In this document: piece after piece, positions 27,047-39,439 of the stretch | Numbering within the stretch: the stretch's first letter is position 1 | Layout: each line of letters begins with the position of its first letter | Assembly (NCBI GenBank): GCA_949128115.1 | Contig: OX421964.1 | Location: forward strand, 47,904,601-47,968,600 | Direction of reading: 5' to 3' | From: Anaspis maculata | Lineage: Eukaryota > Arthropoda > Insecta > Coleoptera > Scraptiidae | Length of the DNA: 64,000 nucleotides | Position numbers and translations under genes: made by a program | The notes under the pieces: generated by a model | Told to the model about the DNA's origin: nothing | The model's input: the letters and a program-made list of their open reading frames with translations, nothing else | The model's database searches: none

Positions 27047-27193
27047 ACCTCGGGTTCCACCAAACTTTTATCAGCACGATAACTTTATCAGTCTCATAGT
27101 AACTAAGCAACTGGCCATCCTATTGGCTGGTGCTTAGCAACTATCAGAGTGATAGATTTAATCTGCTCTTAAAATTTTGGTGGAACCCGAGGT
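27047..27193. mobile_element. Snap-back MITE (147 bp)
   Basis: Terminal inverted repeat acctcgggttccaccaaa / ttttggtggaacccgaggt, with a tatcag-containing interior that is also partly mirrored (tgataact... / ...agtgata, tagcaact / agttgctta). The target duplication is unclear. Confidence 0.75.
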
Positions 27194-27295
27194 CAGTGAT
27201 TTTGAATCTATAGTTTAATTTAATAGGGATTTCTCAGAAAAATTAATCGATATTGATCTAAGAAGAGCTATATTTTCAGCTGTTACTTTGCTTAT

Positions 27296-28882
27296 CCGGC
27301 AGCCAGTGCCGTAACTAGGCTTGTTGGCGCCTGTGACAATGTAGCAATGTGCGCCCCAAGGAAGTAAACATCCGGGGGGGGGGGGCAGGCTTCGCTAGAG
27401 CGCCGCAGGCAATTTTTTTCCCAGATAATAATAATAATAATCCTAATAACAAGAGGTAAACCACTGACGGAATTTTTGCACACCAATTTCCAATGATTTT
27501 TCAAGAGATTTCCATTGATTTCCAAAGATTTCCAATGATTTCCAAAGATTTCCAATGATTTACAAATGATTTCCAAATGATTCAAAAATGATTTCCAATG
27601 ATTTCCAAATGATTTCCAATGATTTCCAAATGATTTCCAATAATTTCCATGGAAGTGTACACCAGATTTCCAAGGTGGTTTACCCCTCGGCTAATAATAA
27701 TCTCAAATTAAGGCTGGAAGCTTCCATTTCCTCCCCTCCGGATTTTTGGTCACCATGGGAACACAATTATCTATAAAGAAAATTCTCAAAATGGCCGATA
27801 AGATGAATATCATATTTTAGATCTCTTTCACTCGATCGTTCATAAAAAATAGGTAAAATCAATTATAAATTTATTCGGCTCCTACCAGAATTCTTCAAAC
27901 TCCCGGCCGTCTATTCTTTTGCAGTAGATCTCCCCAACCCAAAAATAAGAACATTAAGACTAATTGATAATCTCTTCCTACAAAAAAGTCTTCAACAAAA
28001 ATAACAAAATACTAGTAGGTAGTACCTATAGGATAACAAGGATAAAAATTGAATAACAAAACAAAACTTGTCAAGTTATTGACAAAATATTTAGAATCAA
28101 AATGGAAAAAGATACACGTTGCTACCCTATTTCAAATACCCAAGTAAGGTACTGAAAATAAATTTTATGACAAGAAAAAAATGGAAAATGGAAAAATGGT
28201 CGAGTTTTGGAACTTCAACCACCAAGCTGAACTTTTCTAGATTTCGACTCAAAAAATATGTCTATAATTTCACAAAATTCAAGCTTGACGTAGGTAGCTG
28301 TTTTATCGATTTAAAGTATAGATATCTTTGTTAATCTTTCTTGGCCGACAAAAGAGCGCAAATACGACTTGACAAGCTTCAGTTTACTGAACAAGAGATG
28401 AAATTTTTTTTCTGAATAAGTATAGAGAGGCCCCTTTTCAGACTGATTTGGCGCTCTTGTATTCATTTGGTGTAACGTGCAAGTAAATACATGCAGGAAT
28501 AGTCAGGCTGGAACTCTAAAAGCACCTAGATCGAACAGCGCTGGCTAAGGGCGCCGAGCGCCGAGCGCGACCGCTCCCTCATCCTCAGCATGCTACTTCC
28601 TGCAGCGGCGTGCTCTTCAATTTTATCCGTTTTATGGCTGTTTTGAATCATGTCATGAAAAGGTGGTAGAAAGAGCCGCTTTTGGTTTTTCTAATTTATA
28701 AAGTTAGTGAAGTTGTAGGTAGAAAAAGATATAGGTTCAGGTGAAAATTTGGAATAAAAAATGAAAAAAATAAGTAATAGGTATAGGTACCATTACCCAA
28801 ACTGAATTTTGCGCCCCTGAAATTTTTGCGCCTGTGGCAAATGCCACCTTCGCCACGCCCTAGTTACGGCACTGCCGGCAGC
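27296..28882. mobile_element. Non-autonomous hAT transposon, 1571 bp, with perfect 8-bp target duplication
   Basis: The element spans 27304-28874 and begins CAGTGCCGTAACTAGG; the right end is the exact inverse CCTAGTTACGGCACTG. It is flanked on both sides by CCGGCAGC (27296-27303 and 28875-28882). A CAGTG-type terminal inverted repeat with an 8-bp duplication is the hAT signature. No transposase frame is present, so it is non-autonomous. The interior holds a G12-13 tract near 27374, (AAT)n, the ATTTCCAA array and a GC-rich patch near 28550-28600. The perfect duplication suggests a fairly recent insertion. Confidence 0.92.
27480..27655 (+). repeat. Tandem minisatellite of gatttccaaat units inside the hAT element
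   Basis: About fourteen consecutive variants of an 11-13 bp unit (gatttccaatg, gatttccaaat, gatttccaaa) fill the segment. Both strands stay open in places because the unit lacks stops in those frames. Confidence 0.85.
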
Positions 28883-29651
28883 CTTTTCATAATTTCAAGT
28901 GAATTTGTCTATACAGGCTGTTTCAGAAGTAAGTACTTATAGCTATATATCTTTGGATTCAGCATTTGAAAATGTAAAATTTGCGATAAGAATTAATTGC
29001 AAGAGGTGTCCCTTGATAAAGTCTCGACCCTTCAAATTTCAATTTTTGAAATCTTTTTTTCAACCCAACTTTTTCACCGTTCAAACCGATCAGCTCCGAA
29101 TTCGGTATAAGATATCACATACCTAATGCATAGGAATAAAATGACAGACGCGATTTTTAGGAGATCGATCCAGTGGCATTTTTTGCAACTTTGAACTAAT
29201 ATCCTTGAACCGCGTTGTTTGGGAAAATGCACTCAATGTTTTGTCATCACTTCCTCTATTGCGACCGTTAACCTGTTGACACCTGCAAAAATGGTAATAT
29301 ACCCAAAAAATAACTGGAATTTGGAAGATATCCTGACATTGATTGACGATCACAACAAATGAAATCCAAGTAACAAAAACAACGAGTTCACTTTCCGAGA
29401 TAAAACGATTCAAGGATATTATTTCAAAGTTGAAATGAGATATTTTTAACATTTATTGGCAAAATGCGTTCAAATAAAAAACGACTGCCAAAGCCTATTT
29501 ATTGTTGAATCATAGTTAACCTAGTATAGAGATTAATGTGGAGTCATGAGATTTTTTTCAGCACGATATTTTTGCACCACCTGTGAAGATATAATAAACA
29601 TTTGGTGTTTTCGAGGAAAATGCGATTGTCTTGTGAGGATAAAGCGCCCAC

Positions 29652-29823
29652 TGTATAGACAATACAAATAGAGAAGACCATATGTTATCACCACCGTCGT
29701 CACGGATATTGGTGCATCAAAAATCAGCCAACCTTTTTTTGAATGATGGACTCGCCTGGTTCCTACGCAACCGTGTAATATCCGTGACGACATATGGTCT
29801 TTTCTATTTGTAATGTCTATACA
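29652..29823. mobile_element. Snap-back MITE (about 172 bp)
   Basis: tgtatagacaatacaaatag and gaccatatg on the left pair with catatggtc, ctatttgtaatgtctataca on the right; inner gtcacggatatt pairs with aatatccgtgac. The termini contain TA, compatible with a mariner-type MITE. Confidence 0.75.
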
Positions 29824-32800
29824 GGCAACTGTCGCATAATTTTTTTCAATTTTTGAATTGAAACTTTTGAAGTGAAACTTCTATTCTTTCGCCTAGATCA
29901 CAACGCAGACAACTAACAGCAGAACCACACATGGGAGTGAAATTGATTTATGGCATGAGTTGTTGTAACGGACAAAGGTAGCGTTCCCCTGATCTATAGG
30001 CGACCAGTGTCGTCCCAGGAAATGGAAGAAGCTGTTAAGGCGTTCGGTTTTATTTTCACAGTCAGTATTCTTACACCGCTTGCATTGTGTTTCAAGTACA
30101 ACAGCTTTCATCGTGAACAAAAATTTGATTTGATCGATGAATTCCAACTCACGGTGGTGTCATTTGCAATCAAAAAATGATTCATTTATTTTCGTAATGC
30201 GTATCGCTGCCACTGGACTGGGTGGTGACTGCGGAGATGTTGTCGTGCGGGTGACCTGACAGGAATGGTTCTCGACTTGGCTAAAATTTATCATTGTATC
30301 CGTTGTGGGGGGCTCATTGTCATTTTTTCAGGGACTCTCATTACTCATTATCACGCGACTGGCCGTCCGTTTGTTTACTGAACTCAAGGAGTCAAGCACT
30401 GACAGCTCTCGGTCTCATGGAACGCCATAGGCGTCCGTGCCAGCGGGTTCTAGCTGTCAAGAACGTGTTTATTTTAGATTTAGGTTCACAAATTCGTGTG
30501 AGGGGTGGATATGATTTGTCCGATGAGTTTCAAAACACGTCTTTCCTGCCTCTAGATGAAATGAAATGTTCATGTATGTTGTGTTGTGACCATCAAGCAA
30601 CAGCACTGGACCCCGCAAATTACCTTTTTGCTCCGCTCATGGTAAATTTTGACACATAGCTAGATTTTAGTCCCTCCCATCGGCCCTTAGCATCAGATGA
30701 TTACGTAACCCTTGTACAGCGAAAGCTGTCGATAATCTAGCAACCCTACATTTTTCTGTTTTATGTTCACATGTGCAGACGATCACGTGACGGAGTATGA
30801 AAGTTCAGGCGCCGAGAGCAGTGAGCCGAATTGAATCCTTTAAAATAAGAAAATTGAACTAAGACCAAGTTGCCTGGCGTTGATAAAGGCGTTTTTTAAA
30901 CACTTTTTATTTATTGGATCATCACAATCGATGCAGTTTTCAATACTGCTTACAATAACTATATAAGACACTTGTAGGTTTTTTCGTGAAGAATGAAAAA
31001 TTCATCAAATGAGCAGTTAAAAGCATCTAGACGGAATTGATTTCTAACGATATTGAATCCATCAAGGAATCGAAATACGTCCAGGATAGTTCAGGTCGCC
31101 TTCATTATCTCTCATTCAAGATCAAAATAAAAGAAATCGATTGGGTGGTTGAGAACTAGGAGCATTTTTAAGCGGAAAGTGCACTTTGACGTGTTTTCAT
31201 CTTTGCCTGTCAAAAAAAAACAATGACGCACACGGGGGAAAGTTGGGGACGTTTTGTATGTTATACAGCAATGTTTAGTGGACCCAAAACTGAAGAGATT
31301 CACCGTGTTTTAATTTGTTTAATGTTTTGCCGTTTTTTCGACTAAAAAGCCTGGGCTATTCCTATTTGTGTCATTCGAAGACAAAACAGAATATCTTCAA
31401 CGTAATTTGATTCTCAAAAAGGCTTTAAAATGTACTTTTAAACGCCAGTTCTTCCTCAGATGGGTAAGTAGGTATCCACCATTATTATATTATGTTTTGA
31501 AAATGAAACATTTTTGCGGCACCCATCAGTAGATAGTTTTGATTCTACGATTCTACAATTTGGAACTATAGTCCCTATAGGGACAAAATCGTCCGTCGGA
31601 TTTTCTTGTTGTTATTCTAGTTCTGTCAAAAGGTAGGCCCTAGGGTGGAGTAGAATTTATATGTAAACCCTATCAGGTATTCATATACGTATTCGCTGAT
31701 GGAGATAAATAGAGAAAATATTAGAGACGTCCAAAACAAATTTGTCCCAAATTCATTTGGCACATTTAGTTAATCGCAGATACCTGAAAATGTCAGACCA
31801 ATTTCAAGCTTTTATCTTGGAAACTGATAATTCCTAGTGATCGGTCATTTCGCGTTTATCCTAAGAAATTTCAAAGTCTTACGAGGAGTATAGAAGCTTT
31901 GCATTCGGCTTAACCTTAACGAGAAAATCAGAGTTTCGGATTTGTCCGGTAGCATATACGAATAGAAACTAAATTTACAAACGTAGTGGCTACAGTGATT
32001 ATAATACCCATTTGGAAATAGCACTTGTCACTTGTCCCGGTAACAAAAGATACTTGAGAAACTGTGCATATAATACAAAAAGGTGTACAAAAAGGTACAA
32101 GACAGCAATTAACCGATGCAAAAGCCTGTAATTATTTTGTGGTAATTAATAAGGAACTGTTTTGTTACAAAAGCAGTTGCATAGGCAGAGTTCCATTGTC
32201 TCTACACGTATGCAGCTACGTGACAGCCAGCACAATAGAGACGCCAAGAAAATTTAGGAACACATTTCATTAAAGAAAGCCCGCGATTGTGAAGATGTGC
32301 AAAATAAATTATAGGTACTCAAAATAGGTATACCTACCTCAGTGATGCATTTTATCAATGCCCACTTAGGTACCCAGCTACAACATTATTAAAAGCAATA
32401 AGTGTTTGAAAGTGAATGTTTATCTTCAAACATAATAAAAGTATAAAATCAAAAGGGACAAACATCACGTCTGATGACTGTTATCAACGTGAACGGTATC
32501 TCATTTGAGCTCTGAGCAATGACCAAGTTTTCCATATTATTTTTTCACTTTTCTTTTCACTGCGTAGAAAATTACTAGGTTTACCTGTCATGATTATTAT
32601 TAAGTTAAAACACAGCGGTGTTCTTTCCAGACTTTACATAATTATGTGGCGAGCACAAACTGAAAAACTACCAGGTGGGTATACCAGGAACCAGGGGGAC
32701 CTGGGCGGCCAGGGTTGTTGACCACCGCGACCCATCCAACGATTGAGGTATTTTTGGTTGAAATTCTCCCAGACTTGAAGAGAGAAATAGGGCGGCGCTC

Positions 32801-32903
32801 CATCATGCTGCAGATGAGGACCTTTTTCGCTGAGCTGTTGTGCCAGTAACAAATTTGGCAAAATGCATGGTCTAGAGAAAATGTAGGTAGGTGCATAAGA
32901 CAT

Positions 32904-33075
32904 TAAAGGTGCGTTCAGTCAGCTTATTTAGCTGCAAGTTTTAGTTTTAGTCGTAAGCGCAGCGATGCTCATTGGCTGTCATGAACCAGTCTCTTCAGAT
33001 CAGCCAATAAGCGATGCTGCGCTTACGACTAAAATTAAAACTTGCGGCTAAATAAGCTGACTGAACGCACCTTTA
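32904..33075. mobile_element. Near-perfect palindromic MITE (172 bp)
   Basis: taaaggtgcgttcagtcagc on the left is mirrored by gctgactgaacgcacctttа-type sequence on the right (ends at 33075). The pairing continues inward through gcttatttagc, gcaagtttta and gtcgtaagcgcagc to attggctg/cagccaat around a short loop. A TA or TTA target duplication is plausible. Very little divergence between arms indicates a young element. Confidence 0.85.
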
Positions 33076-34577
33076 GTCTATTTAGTTAGGTAGTGTTCAG
33101 AAAAGTGCGGCCTAGTTGATTCATCGTCCACTTCCAGTTCCACTCACCACACTTTAGGAAAAAAGTGTTGCGAGACGTTGGACCTTCTGAATTTGTGAAG
33201 GATACATCTGTTCTGCTTTTAATGTCCTCCTGTCCCTTCAAATAAGGGTATGGGAGGAACATGGAGCGCATTTCTTATTCTCCTGGGTGCTCGTCCCAGG
33301 ATTTTGCTCCCGATCCATTTGAGATGATCTGGTTTGGGACCTAACTATCCAATCCATCAAAAGTTAGATATGTAGGATGTAGGTCTTGCTCCACTTTTTC
33401 TGAGGGATTAACATGAATGAATCAGCTCGAAACAAACCACTAATCTATTATCTAGTTGAAATGCATATTGGGAAACTGACGGAATGGTAATATGTACCTA
33501 CGGAGTGAAATAAATTAGCAGCTAAAAAAAGGGCAAGGAATCACAACGTGCGGAGATTACGGGCCTGATCGGTTCATTTATTTCGTATAGGTATACAGAT
33601 TGAGCCCGCTGGCGCCGTATGATTAGGTTCGAGAGGAGTATAGAGGTATAATTAAGTACCTATTGATTACTGAGGGCTCAATTTTATGTCCGACGTGCAA
33701 CCGATGCAAAGTTGCGCCGTGAAAAGTAAAAAAATGTCCAACTTTCACATCTATTTGCTGCCCCCTCAGTCTTAAAAATAAAAAAGATTCAGGAGAAGGA
33801 AAATGGAAGTGAGAACTCTTTCCGTACTCAGTGTTGAGATTAGAAATTTGGAACTCACGATGAGGTAATGTCAATTGGAATCAAAATTTAAATATAAAGT
33901 TTCGACATTTTGACAGCGAGCAATTTTGTATCACCTGCAAGTCAAACATGAAATTTAGACCCGAAATCATAGACCACCTTCATCAGTAAAGATGACATCC
34001 GCGGTCCAAATCACTACTATGTAGCATGGGTCAGTAGAGAGTTGATTGTGGATTTTTGCAGAGAAACTTTTGGGAGACGCGAAATTAATAATCGGAAGTG
34101 CAATTATTATTTCTAGCTAATTGAATGTGGCCATAGTCTCTCAGATAATTAAAGGTTACAGTGATAAAAACCTGATAGTTATTGCTTTTATATCAGCATC
34201 TTTACGTATTACTTTTCCGCCAACTTGCAGAGTTGATAGATTAAATGGGAATAGTTTAAGCCGACAAGGATATGAGTACTAATGGATATGTTCAGTGACA
34301 GTGATCCAATCTGCATAATTTCTATGATTATACTTAGACTAGACGAAATAATTGAATAGATTCACCCCATGCAAGTCTTGTCTCGCGAAATCATGGAACT
34401 TTCGGTTCGACTGAAACAAAACAAGGACACGGTCACACACTCATACCTGGAAAAATGTAAAATAAAAACTACTGAGAGTAGGACTGAGCGTAATAACGAA
34501 ACGACGAAGTTAAGCTACTGAAGGATATAGCTCTAAATGAAAAGTTAAGATCATAAAAATTTGATTCCCTTATTATA

Positions 34578-34717
34578 GCTTCATTACACTAACACTACAC
34601 AATTTCTTGTACAATTTCATGAACAATTTTCCAAAATAGTGTCAAAAAACTTGATTGTTCAACTGACAGATTGTTCAAGAAATTGTAGGTACAAGAAATT
34701 TTGCAGTGTAATACAGC
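34578..34717. mobile_element. MITE family B, copy 2 (140 bp) flanked by TA
   Basis: Same family as 23948-24072: GCTTCATTACAC / GTGTAATACAGC ends, cacaatttcttg and caagaaattg inside, atagtgtcaaaaaac in the middle, and TA flanks at 34576-77 and 34718-19. It has a short internal insertion relative to copy 1. Confidence 0.85.
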
Positions 34718-36495
34718 TATTAGGCTGGGCCGGAAACTTCTCATCTTACCCTCGTTACTACATATAAGTATAAGGCCTGTTCAGTCATCTGATCTTGATC
34801 CAATCGAAATTCTTGGAATATGCTCCGGGAGGAGGGAGAAGAGTGCGCGACCACTCTCATAATACTCTGAGCCGTCTGCCTTTTCCTAGCTAAAACTAAA
34901 AACTAGACAAATTAACGAAAGTTTAAACCTAATGACTCTACTTTATAAACTAAGTACTTGATTATTCTAATTAGAGTACTTAATAATAATAAGCAGTATG
35001 TAATTGTGTAGTAGTTAATTAACATTTCATTCACAAATAAACTAATAAACACATCAGCCAGTCATACCCACTTGTTATGGACAAATATGTCAGGCCTACT
35101 CGCCGACAACCTTCTTGATAACAGAAATCAATATATCAGCAACTATACAGGTTTGCATATTTCAACTGGATAACCGCTATCAGCAGTCCTACTTTATCAG
35201 CTGCAAGTTACTGGTGTTTTAAAAGAGCTCATGAAGTTACCTAAACATACAGTATACCAGGACTACCAGGTACAGCTTTCGAAAGCTTACATATCTCACC
35301 AAGGTACACATATTATTGTTTATTACTTCTTAGCGTAGGTGTGATAAAATACGATTTATAATATGTCGCTATGAAATTTGCTTATGCCATATAACGTGTC
35401 GAAACTGGTGGATGTAGAATGCGATCGCATTGATCGCAATTTACTTACAGCGTCATGCTACATGGTGGTTTTGACATCCGGCAGAGCTGGCAGGTGGCGT
35501 TATAAAAATTCAATTATTACACGGGCACCAGCTCAATAAATTAAATGTATCCACGATATCTGAAATGGGCAGAGTCAAACTTATGCGACAACCACAAAGG
35601 ACACTATTGGATAAGGGCATATTTTGGGCCCCGCGGGACCAGTTTTTCGCTGAATTTGGCCACTGCTTTCTCGTATCGGTGAGAATCGATGATGTGATAT
35701 GCAAAGGTGTGTAATTTCTCATATTCATGCAAATATTTGTACTGATTGGCTGTCTCCTCAATGATTTATTCAAAGACATTATCGAAAGACAACTGGGCCC
35801 CGCCTAATTTCACTGATTTTAGTGAATCTTGCAACTGCTGCTCCTGAACCATAAGAGATAGCATTCTAATTCTTCCACTGATGGATAGCTGACTTGAAAT
35901 TAAAAGAGATAGGCTACTTTGCATTTGTCGCCATCTACCCCCCCAGCCGCCCATCCCCGCCGCCGCCCTTCAAACAAAAAAAGTAGAAGTTGGAATTCTG
36001 ATTTTTGTGGATTCAGGCTGCCTCGAGCACTCCAGGTCACCCAGTTATGAACTGTATGACCTAAAGTCCTTGTAAAAAGCTTGAAGTCGGTGGACCACTA
36101 TCCTTCCTTATGTTAGAAAAGTGTACACTGTACTGGTCTCAATCTGAAACTGGGATTGTAGTGAAGTGGGGGTATTTATGAGAAGGTTTATAACGCAAAG
36201 CAGAACGCAATGAATCATGAGGAATCTCAAACATCAGAACGACCCAGCAACCATCATCGAAATTCAGCTGACACGTGTTCCGACCTTTTTGAGTCTCATC
36301 AGTGCTGAAGCATTCGAGGAGGGATACAGGCATTCCCTCGAGCATTCCTCATGATTCATATGACGTAGACATAATTTTTTTACCCAATTGCTTTCTTTCT
36401 TTTTAGCCCTCTTTGGGTTCTAGGAGTTGACACTTTATTATTTCATATTTATAAGTACATAATATTTCGATGTCACAGTATATTGCTCAGAAAAA

Positions 36496-36575
36496 TGTCA
36501 TTCTGCCGGCCAGATTTGGTCCTGGGATCTCCAGGTTGATCGTGTGCTTCGCTTAGCTTCTGAGCTACCGGCCGA
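36496..36575 (-). repeat. tRNA-derived sequence (SINE head or tRNA pseudogene)
   Basis: On the minus strand the segment reads ggccggtagctcagaagc and ends ggaccaaatctggccggc. It has an A-box-like TAGCTCAGAAGC, a B-box-like GGACCAAATCT about 40-50 nt later, and terminal GGCCGG/CTGGCC capable of pairing like an acceptor stem. No convincing anticodon arm can be drawn. It abuts a (TA)n/(TG)n microsatellite at 36575-36650. Confidence 0.4.
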
Positions 36576-36655
36576 CTATATATGTGTATATATATATATA
36601 CACATGGTATACAGTGTGTGTGTATATATATATCTTCCGTATACACACTGCGGAA
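36575..36655. repeat. TA/TG microsatellite
   Basis: Alternating tatatatgtgtatatatata and gtgtgtgtatatatatat runs, partly self-complementary with the flanking cgtatacacactg. Confidence 0.85.
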
Positions 36656-37492
36656 AGCTGTGCATAGATGGCGGTGAAAAAGGATCTCGCTCATGAGTAT
36701 CGATTAGAAGAAATGGGTTATCATTAATGCAGTTTTTCTAGGCGAAAACTAAAAATTCAGCTGCCATGACACAATGACGCCTCCATTGATAATTATTTTT
36801 GTCTTGCTCCATTGAAAGGTCTATTGGAGGTAAAAGAGCGAGTCTAAAAAAATGGTGTTTGTGCCGCTTTCGTTTCTTTGCATTTCTTCAGAGTCCATGA
36901 ACTCAAGTTCAAGTTCTTCAGAGTCAAGAATCGAACCTGAAAAAGTACTCCTCCCAGCATTACCTCAGGAATCTTTTTTTTTGCTAGATTTTTTCGAGGA
37001 TTTTTTAATAATAGTAGATTAGCCTCTGCTATCAGAATTAAACTGATGTGGCCTCGTGGAGGAATCAGGGAACAAAGGAGCCGCAAAAATGCGCTACCAT
37101 GTAGTTAGCCCGTAAGTATGAACTCGATATTCATCTTCAGTTTTCCGGCCTCTTGTGTCTGAGCTTTTTGAGAGCTTTTATTACCGACAGCTTACTGAAA
37201 TGTATGAGAACTTAGAAGGACAACGTCACCCCGTGAGACAGGCTCATAAATAAAGTGATGGAGTGAGAGAGACGGAAACGTGAATATAATAACTAAGTGG
37301 GATAATTCGTGCGACAAGAAAAGTAAAAGAATGAGCAAGACCCTTGCAATGTGACTGGCTAGTGAATGATTTTTTGTAGTTTTTTTTTTTGAGGAACTGC
37401 AAAAATTCTAATTTGATTTTCTAAAATCTGAAGAATTTCAAAATCTTACGCGTATCTTACTCTTCATTATTGTATTTTATAAATCGATGACT

Positions 37493-38944
37493 AGTCCAGG
37501 CAATGGGTAGGTTCTACCTTGCAAAAGGTCGCGGAGAGTCGAAAATTTGCCGTCTGGTACGATTTTGTATCCTGATTAACATACTGAGTTTTCGAATTCG
37601 GTAAGCCGCCGCTCGGTCCTCCACATCGAAAAGTTGGTGCCGAAGGACCCAAAAAGAGTCACTTTTCAATAATCTATTTTGCATCGCCGTCTGACTTAGT
37701 GCAATGGAACCACATGACTGTAGTGAAGCCCTTGGTAGCACTAACTGCCACGCCAGTGCGATTCTTCGGGGTTAAAAAGAAATAATTCCCTGGGCAAACG
37801 TCTAGTTTTTCTTGATTTTGAAAAGATTTTTTTCCCATGCGGAAATATCACAAACTGACTTAACTCAGGTTGATTTCGATTAGCTTCTTTCTTCTTCAGC
37901 TCGTCTTGGTCTCATAATTTTCTTAACAGCATTTGTTGACAAGATGCATTGCAGGAAGTGTAAAATTGCCAACACCAAATCAACAGTCATTTCTTCATTA
38001 TTGCCAACGATCAGGAATTTTAATTTTCACAGGAAATGATATCTTGAACTGTTTTCTGCTTATACAGCATGGACCGAATCCCCAAATGTCCGTAGGAATA
38101 CTGAAAAATGAATTCTTTTCAGAGTGCGCGTAAATCTGCAAAGCTGCATCTGAACACCTGAAAATAGTCGTAACCAACACTACAAAACCCAAAACAATGA
38201 GTGACAGAAGAACCAGTTCAGGTTACTTATTGTTTAAATTTATGTTGTGTTGGTTACAACTGTTTTCAGGTGCTCAAATGCGGCTTTGCAGATTCACGCG
38301 CACTCAAAAAAAATTGATTTTTTCGTACTCCCACGTGAATTTCGAAATCCAATCGCATGCTGAATAAACAGAAAACAGTCCAAGCTATCAATTCCTGTTG
38401 AAATTAAGCTTCATGATCGATGGCATCAATGAGAAAATGACGTTGAGTTTGGTGTTGGCAATTTAACATTTCTTGCAGTGCACCTTGTCAACAAATGATA
38501 TTATGAAAACTATGAGACGAGAACTAGCTCAAGAAGAAAGAAGCTGATCGAAATTCACTTGAGTTAGGTCAGCTGGTCATATTTCCGCGTGAGAAAAAAA
38601 TCTTTTCAAAATCAAGATAAACGTGATGTTTTCTGAAGGAATCATTTGTCTTTAACCGCGAAGAATGGGACTGGGGTAGCAGCAGATGCATCAATAGTTT
38701 CAACAAAGTCATAGGGTTTCATTGCGATTGGTGAGACGACGATAAACAGTGAATTGGTGAAAATTGGTTCTTTTTTGGTCCTTCGACACCATCTTTCCAA
38801 TGTGGAGGAGCGAGCGGCGGCTTGCTGAATTCGAAAACTCAGTATGTTAATCAGGACACAAAACTGTACCAGACTGCAAATTTTCGAATCTCCGTGACCT
38901 TTTGCAAGGTGAACCCTATTTTGATGTATCGGTCGACTGTACTA
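37493..38944. mobile_element. Palindromic element (1.45 kb) inserted in the left arm of the large foldback
   Basis: Comparison with the uninterrupted mirror arm (around 42105-42125) shows an insertion at atcgatGACT, with GACT at both edges (37489-37492, 38945-38948), a probable 4-bp target duplication. The insert is itself an inverted repeat centred near 38213: ccttgcaaaaggtc / gaccttttgcaagg, ctcagtatgttaatcagga / its inverse, and gccaacaccaaatcaac / gagtttggtgttggcaat. The centre (38170-38257) matches that of the palindrome at 8111-9584. Frames at 37514-37741 and 37933-38192 are by-products. Confidence 0.8.
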
Positions 38945-39015
38945 GACTGTTTCCATTACTTTTCATAAATTGGTTTTTAATGAGAGACTAGTACAGAGAC
39001 TCCGCTGACTTTGAC

Positions 39016-39150
39016 GGTTGCAACTCGTAATTGACAGTTGCAGCTCGCAATACTGACATTTGAAACTCGCAATTGACAGTCGCAACTCGCAATTGACAGT
39101 TACAACTCGCAATATTGACCGTTGCAACTCGCAATATTGACAGTTGCAAC
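39016..39150 (+). repeat. Tandem gttgcaactcgcaattgaca repeats (left arm)
   Basis: About six imperfect copies of a 20-23 bp unit. The mirror position in the right arm (42000-42052) has only two or three copies, which accounts for most of the length difference between arms. Confidence 0.8.
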
Positions 39151-39153
39151 TGT

Positions 39154-39416
39154 AAAAATTGGTAGAAGGTATATATTGAAATAATCTTGAAACTACACCA
39201 CAATTTTCCTATTTTTCTTTTACCAACCGGTTTCGCCTTTTCGGCATATTTTACATATTATACAAGCCCTGACGATGCCGAAAGGCGAAACCGGTTGGTA
39301 AAAGAAAAATAGGAAAATTGTGGTGTAGTTTCAAGATTATTTCAATATATACCTTCTACATTATACAACACCACTTCAAGAACAATGGATTTTTACTTAT
39401 TTATAAAAATTGGTAG
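39154..39416. mobile_element. Inverted insertion with 12-bp target duplication and hammerhead-like core (Penelope-like candidate)
   Basis: The insert 39166-39404 is flanked by AAAAATTGGTAG on both sides (39154-39165, 39405-39416). The mirror arm of the host foldback has the single uninterrupted site (aaaaattgatag), which proves insertion after the inverted duplication. Most of the insert is a near-perfect palindrome (about 39162-39245 with 39278-39359). The right half contains CTGACGA, a GCC-GAAA-GGC hairpin, GAAA and CCGGTTGG (39269-39300), resembling the hammerhead ribozyme core found in Penelope-like retroelements. Class assignment is inference: variable-length duplications and inverted copies fit Penelope-like elements, but no reverse transcriptase is present. 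Confidence 0.65.
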
Positions 39417-39439
39417 TTGCAACTCGCAATTTAGGCATT

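Noticed and set aside
27480..27655. CRISPR-like regularly spaced repeat
   Set aside because: Direct 11-13 bp tandem units without spacers in a eukaryotic hAT element; it is a minisatellite.
30294..30659. 121-codon plus-strand frame
   Set aside because: No recognisable domain and no adjacent splice or promoter pattern that stands out; not enough support for a gene.
35510..35954. Two adjacent minus-strand frames (89 and 62 codons) as a possible transposase
   Set aside because: No catalytic or zinc-finger motif is visible, and the frames do not join without a shift.
39269..39300. Functional hammerhead ribozyme
   Set aside because: Core nucleotides are present but there is an extra base before stem II and no stem I pairing that I can draw; kept only as a hammerhead-like motif.
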